Shown here one piece after another: positions 5,263 through 6,910 of a stretch of 6,910 nt of DNA (within the stretch, counting starts at the first letter, position 1; every line of letters begins with the position of its first letter). The position numbers and the translations under genes were made by a program. The notes beneath the pieces are model-generated. The model worked only from the letters and a program-made list of their open reading frames with translations. It searched no databases and was not told where the DNA came from. The stretch lies in NCBI GenBank assembly GCA_025936615.1, contig JAICSZ010000121.1:1-6910 (forward strand), written 5' to 3'. Origin of the DNA: Pedococcus sp. Lineage in GTDB: Bacteria > Actinomycetota > Actinomycetes > Actinomycetales > Dermatophilaceae.

Positions 5263-5791
5263 CGTGCCTGGAGACGCTGCGCCGGGGCCCGACCAGGAGG
5301 CCGAGGACGCGGCCGCAGCGGCACTGGCCCGGGCGAGGGCGGCCGCCCGCGAGAAGGGGCTGCGCCCGGGGCTCCGGCCGCTGCGTGGCAGCCGCGCCGA
5401 TGCGCGCTCCGCTGGCGGTCGCCGCTCGGAGGAGGGCCGGGACCCGAAGCTGCTCGGGGACCAGCTGGACCGGCTGCTGCTCGACCGCGGGTGGAAGGTC
5501 GACGTCGCGGTCGGGTCGGTGATGGGCCGGTGGCCGCAGATCGTCGGCCCCGAGGTGGCCCAGCACTGTGCGCCGGTGACGTTCGAGGCGGGAATCCTCA
5601 CGGTGCGGGCCGACTCGACGGCGTGGATGGTCCAGCTCCAGCTGCTGGAGTCGTCGATCATGGGCCGGCTCGAGGCGGAGACCGGCAAGGGGACCGTCAG
5701 CGCACTCAAGATCGTCGGCCCGTCGGCCCCCTCGTGGTCGCGCGGGCCCCGTCGCAGCCAGGGCCCGGGTCCCCGGGACACCTACGGCTGA
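5255..5791 (+). CDS. dciA: DciA-type replicative helicase operator/loader (DUF721)
   Basis: DciA is the ancestral bacterial partner that helps load the replicative helicase DnaB; many bacteria lacking DnaC-type loaders use it. The 178-residue product has a disordered, Ala/Arg/Glu-rich N-terminal 60 residues. A DUF721 domain follows (about 64-157), with [13 protein letters not shown] (93-105), [10 protein letters not shown] (115-124) and a final LKIVGP (151-156), then a Ser/Pro/Arg tail. I chose the GTG at 5255: it overlaps the recF stop by 8 nt (translational coupling) and has GAGG (5242-5245) at good spacing. An ATG at 5225 and a GTG at 5264 are alternatives. Position after recF matches actinobacterial synteny, where gyrB normally follows. 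Confidence 0.9.
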   Translation: MTDVPGDAAPGPDQEAEDAAAAALARARAAAREKGLRPGLRPLRGSRADARSAGGRRSEEGRDPKLLGDQLDRLLLDRGWKVDVAVGSVMGRWPQIVGPEVAQHCAPVTFEAGILTVRADSTAWMVQLQLLESSIMGRLEAETGKGTVSALKIVGPSAPSWSRGPRRSQGPGPRDTYG

Positions 5792-5824
5792 GGCGCGCCC
5801 CCCGGTCGCGGGTGTCGGCGCGCC
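5792..5824 (+). terminator. Compound GC hairpin after dciA
   Basis: Two copies of GGCGCGCC (5792-5799 and 5817-5824) can pair. Inside them CCCG (5801-5804) pairs with CGGG (5809-5812) around a GTCG loop. The structure begins right after the dciA stop and ends 16 nt before the next start, with no T-tract. It is a probable terminator or processing site separating the replication block from the protease. Confidence 0.5.
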
Positions 5825-5840
5825 GGCGCAGGATGGGGCC

Positions 5841-6910
5841 ATGTCCGCAATGTCCGCCGCGCCCTGCCACCACATCGTCCCGCCCTACCTGCTCGAGGCG
5901 CTGGCCCGCCACCCGGACGAGCACGTGGCGACCTGCGCCCGACGCTCCCTGGACCACGACGCCAGGCTGCGGGGGTTGCGGCCGCGGACCACCGAGCACG
6001 CCGAGAGCCCACCCGACCACCCGGTGGAGCACGTGGCCGGCGCACCGTCGCCACACGCGGACGACGGCACCCATCCCGAGCGCACCATCGCCGACGCCCA
6101 CGGCCAGCAGACGACGCCCGGCACCACGGTGCGCACGGAGGGCCAGGCAGCGACCGGCGACGCAGCGGCCGACGAGGCCTACGACGGGCTCGGCGCCACG
6201 TGGGACCTCTACCAGCAGGTCTACGGCCGGGACTCCCTCGACGACCACGGACTCCCCCTGCTCGGCACGGTGCACTACGGCCACGACTACGACAACGCGT
6301 TCTGGGACGGCACCCAGATGGTCTTCGGCGACGGCGACGGGACCGTGTTCAACCGCTTCACCATCGCCGTGGACGTCATCGGCCACGAGCTCACCCACGG
6401 CGTCACCCAGTTCACGGCGGGACTGGACTACCAGGGGCAGTCGGGTGCGCTCAACGAGTCGGTGTCGGACGTGTTCGGCTCACTGGTCAAGCAGCGCTCG
6501 CTGGGGCAGGGCGCCGACGAGGCCGACTGGCTGATCGGCGCCGGGCTCTTCACCGCAAACGTCCACGGGGTGGCCCTGCGCTCGATGAAGGCACCGGGCA
6601 CGGCCTACGACGACCCGCAGCTGGGCAAGGACCCACAGCCGGCGACCATGTCGGGCTACGTCCAGACGAGCGACGACAACGGCGGTGTGCACACCAACTC
6701 CGGGATCCCCAACCACGCGTTCTACCTCGCGGCGAGCGCCATCGGTGGCAACGCCTGGGAGGGCGCAGGCCAGGTCTGGTACGACGTGCTCACCGGTGGG
6801 TCCCTCCCGCACGACGCCGACTTCGCGACGTTCGCGCACGCGACTGTTGTCGCCGCCAAGGCCCGGTATGCCGCGGACTCGCCCCAGGTGCGTGCGGTCA
6901 CCGACGCGTG
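5841..6910 (+). CDS. Protealysin-like M4 (thermolysin family) zinc metalloprotease, 3' end cut
   Basis: 356 codons are visible and the frame is open at the window end; the family's length suggests only a few residues are missing. Zinc ligands are H182 and H186 in HELTH (182-186) and E206 in GALNESVSDVFG, with E183 as catalytic base. The H182 to E206 spacing (24) equals that of thermolysin. NAFWDGTQMVFGDGD (152-166) and the GGVHTNSG block (H284 as transition-state His) are also intact. There is no signal peptide. Instead the N-terminus has CHHIVPPYLLEAL (9-21), the PPY/PPL-type short propeptide of protealysin-like enzymes, and no long FTP/PepSY propeptide. Such enzymes are made as self-processing cytosolic precursors. 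A His/Pro-rich linker spans about 50-80. AGGA (5830-5833) precedes the ATG. It sits where gyrB would be expected. Confidence 0.9.
   Translation, partial: MSAMSAAPCHHIVPPYLLEALARHPDEHVATCARRSLDHDARLRGLRPRTTEHAESPPDHPVEHVAGAPSPHADDGTHPERTIADAHGQQTTPGTTVRTEGQAATGDAAADEAYDGLGATWDLYQQVYGRDSLDDHGLPLLGTVHYGHDYDNAFWDGTQMVFGDGDGTVFNRFTIAVDVIGHELTHGVTQFTAGLDYQGQSGALNESVSDVFGSLVKQRSLGQGADEADWLIGAGLFTANVHGVALRSMKAPGTAYDDPQLGKDPQPATMSGYVQTSDDNGGVHTNSGIPNHAFYLAASAIGGNAWEGAGQVWYDVLTGGSLPHDADFATFAHATVVAAKARYAADSPQVRAVTDA

Noticed and set aside
1..6910. tRNA, rRNA, CRISPR array, insertion sequence or phage attachment site
   Set aside because: I saw no tRNA-like cloverleaf segments, rRNA motifs, regularly spaced repeats, transposase frames or terminal inverted repeats.

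Overview
This is the replication-origin neighbourhood of a high-GC actinobacterial chromosome. Every gene is on the + strand in the order dnaA (3' end only) - tetR-type regulator - oriC - dnaN - gnd - recF - dciA - M4 metalloprotease (cut by the window end). The order dnaA-oriC-dnaN-gnd-recF-dciA(DUF721), normally followed by gyrB/gyrA, is the standard actinobacterial layout. GTG/TTG starts, very high GC at third codon positions and TTGTCCACA-type DnaA boxes agree with this. A member of Micrococcales, perhaps Intrasporangiaceae-like, is my guess from overall feel; the sequence does not prove it.

Region by region: bases 1-92 are the last 29 codons of dnaA, with a GC-rich hairpin overlapping the stop. 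Bases 93-370 hold no convincing full gene. They carry two related palindromes (AGAGCAnTGCTC, centres 52 bp apart), a leftward TTGACA element and a leftward Shine-Dalgarno/ATG that opens only a 19-codon frame. This looks like the control region of a divergent target gene that has been lost. Bases 371-1102 are a TetR-family repressor lying between dnaA and the origin. Bases 1103-1713 are non-coding: about eight DnaA boxes on both strands (1123-1532), two relatively AT-rich stretches, and a dnaN promoter/leader with nested palindromes and a GC hairpin.

Bases 1714-5791 are the replication/repair block: the sliding clamp (dnaN), an NAD-type 6-phosphogluconate dehydrogenase with a Lys/Ala-rich tail (gnd), the gap-repair ATPase RecF (TTG start), and the DciA-type helicase operator protein, whose start overlaps the recF stop. 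A compound hairpin at 5792-5824 probably ends this unit. From 5841 to the end runs a nearly complete protealysin-type M4 metalloprotease with no signal peptide, at the place where gyrB would be expected.

The core genes work together: DnaA binds the oriC boxes, DciA helps deliver the replicative helicase, DnaN tethers the polymerase and RecF acts at stalled forks. gnd is a metabolic passenger often found here in actinobacteria. The unusual parts are the two accessory genes (tetR and the M4 protease) inserted into this conserved block, the orphaned operator region, and an over-represented GTATGCC/GGCATAC heptamer scattered through the window.
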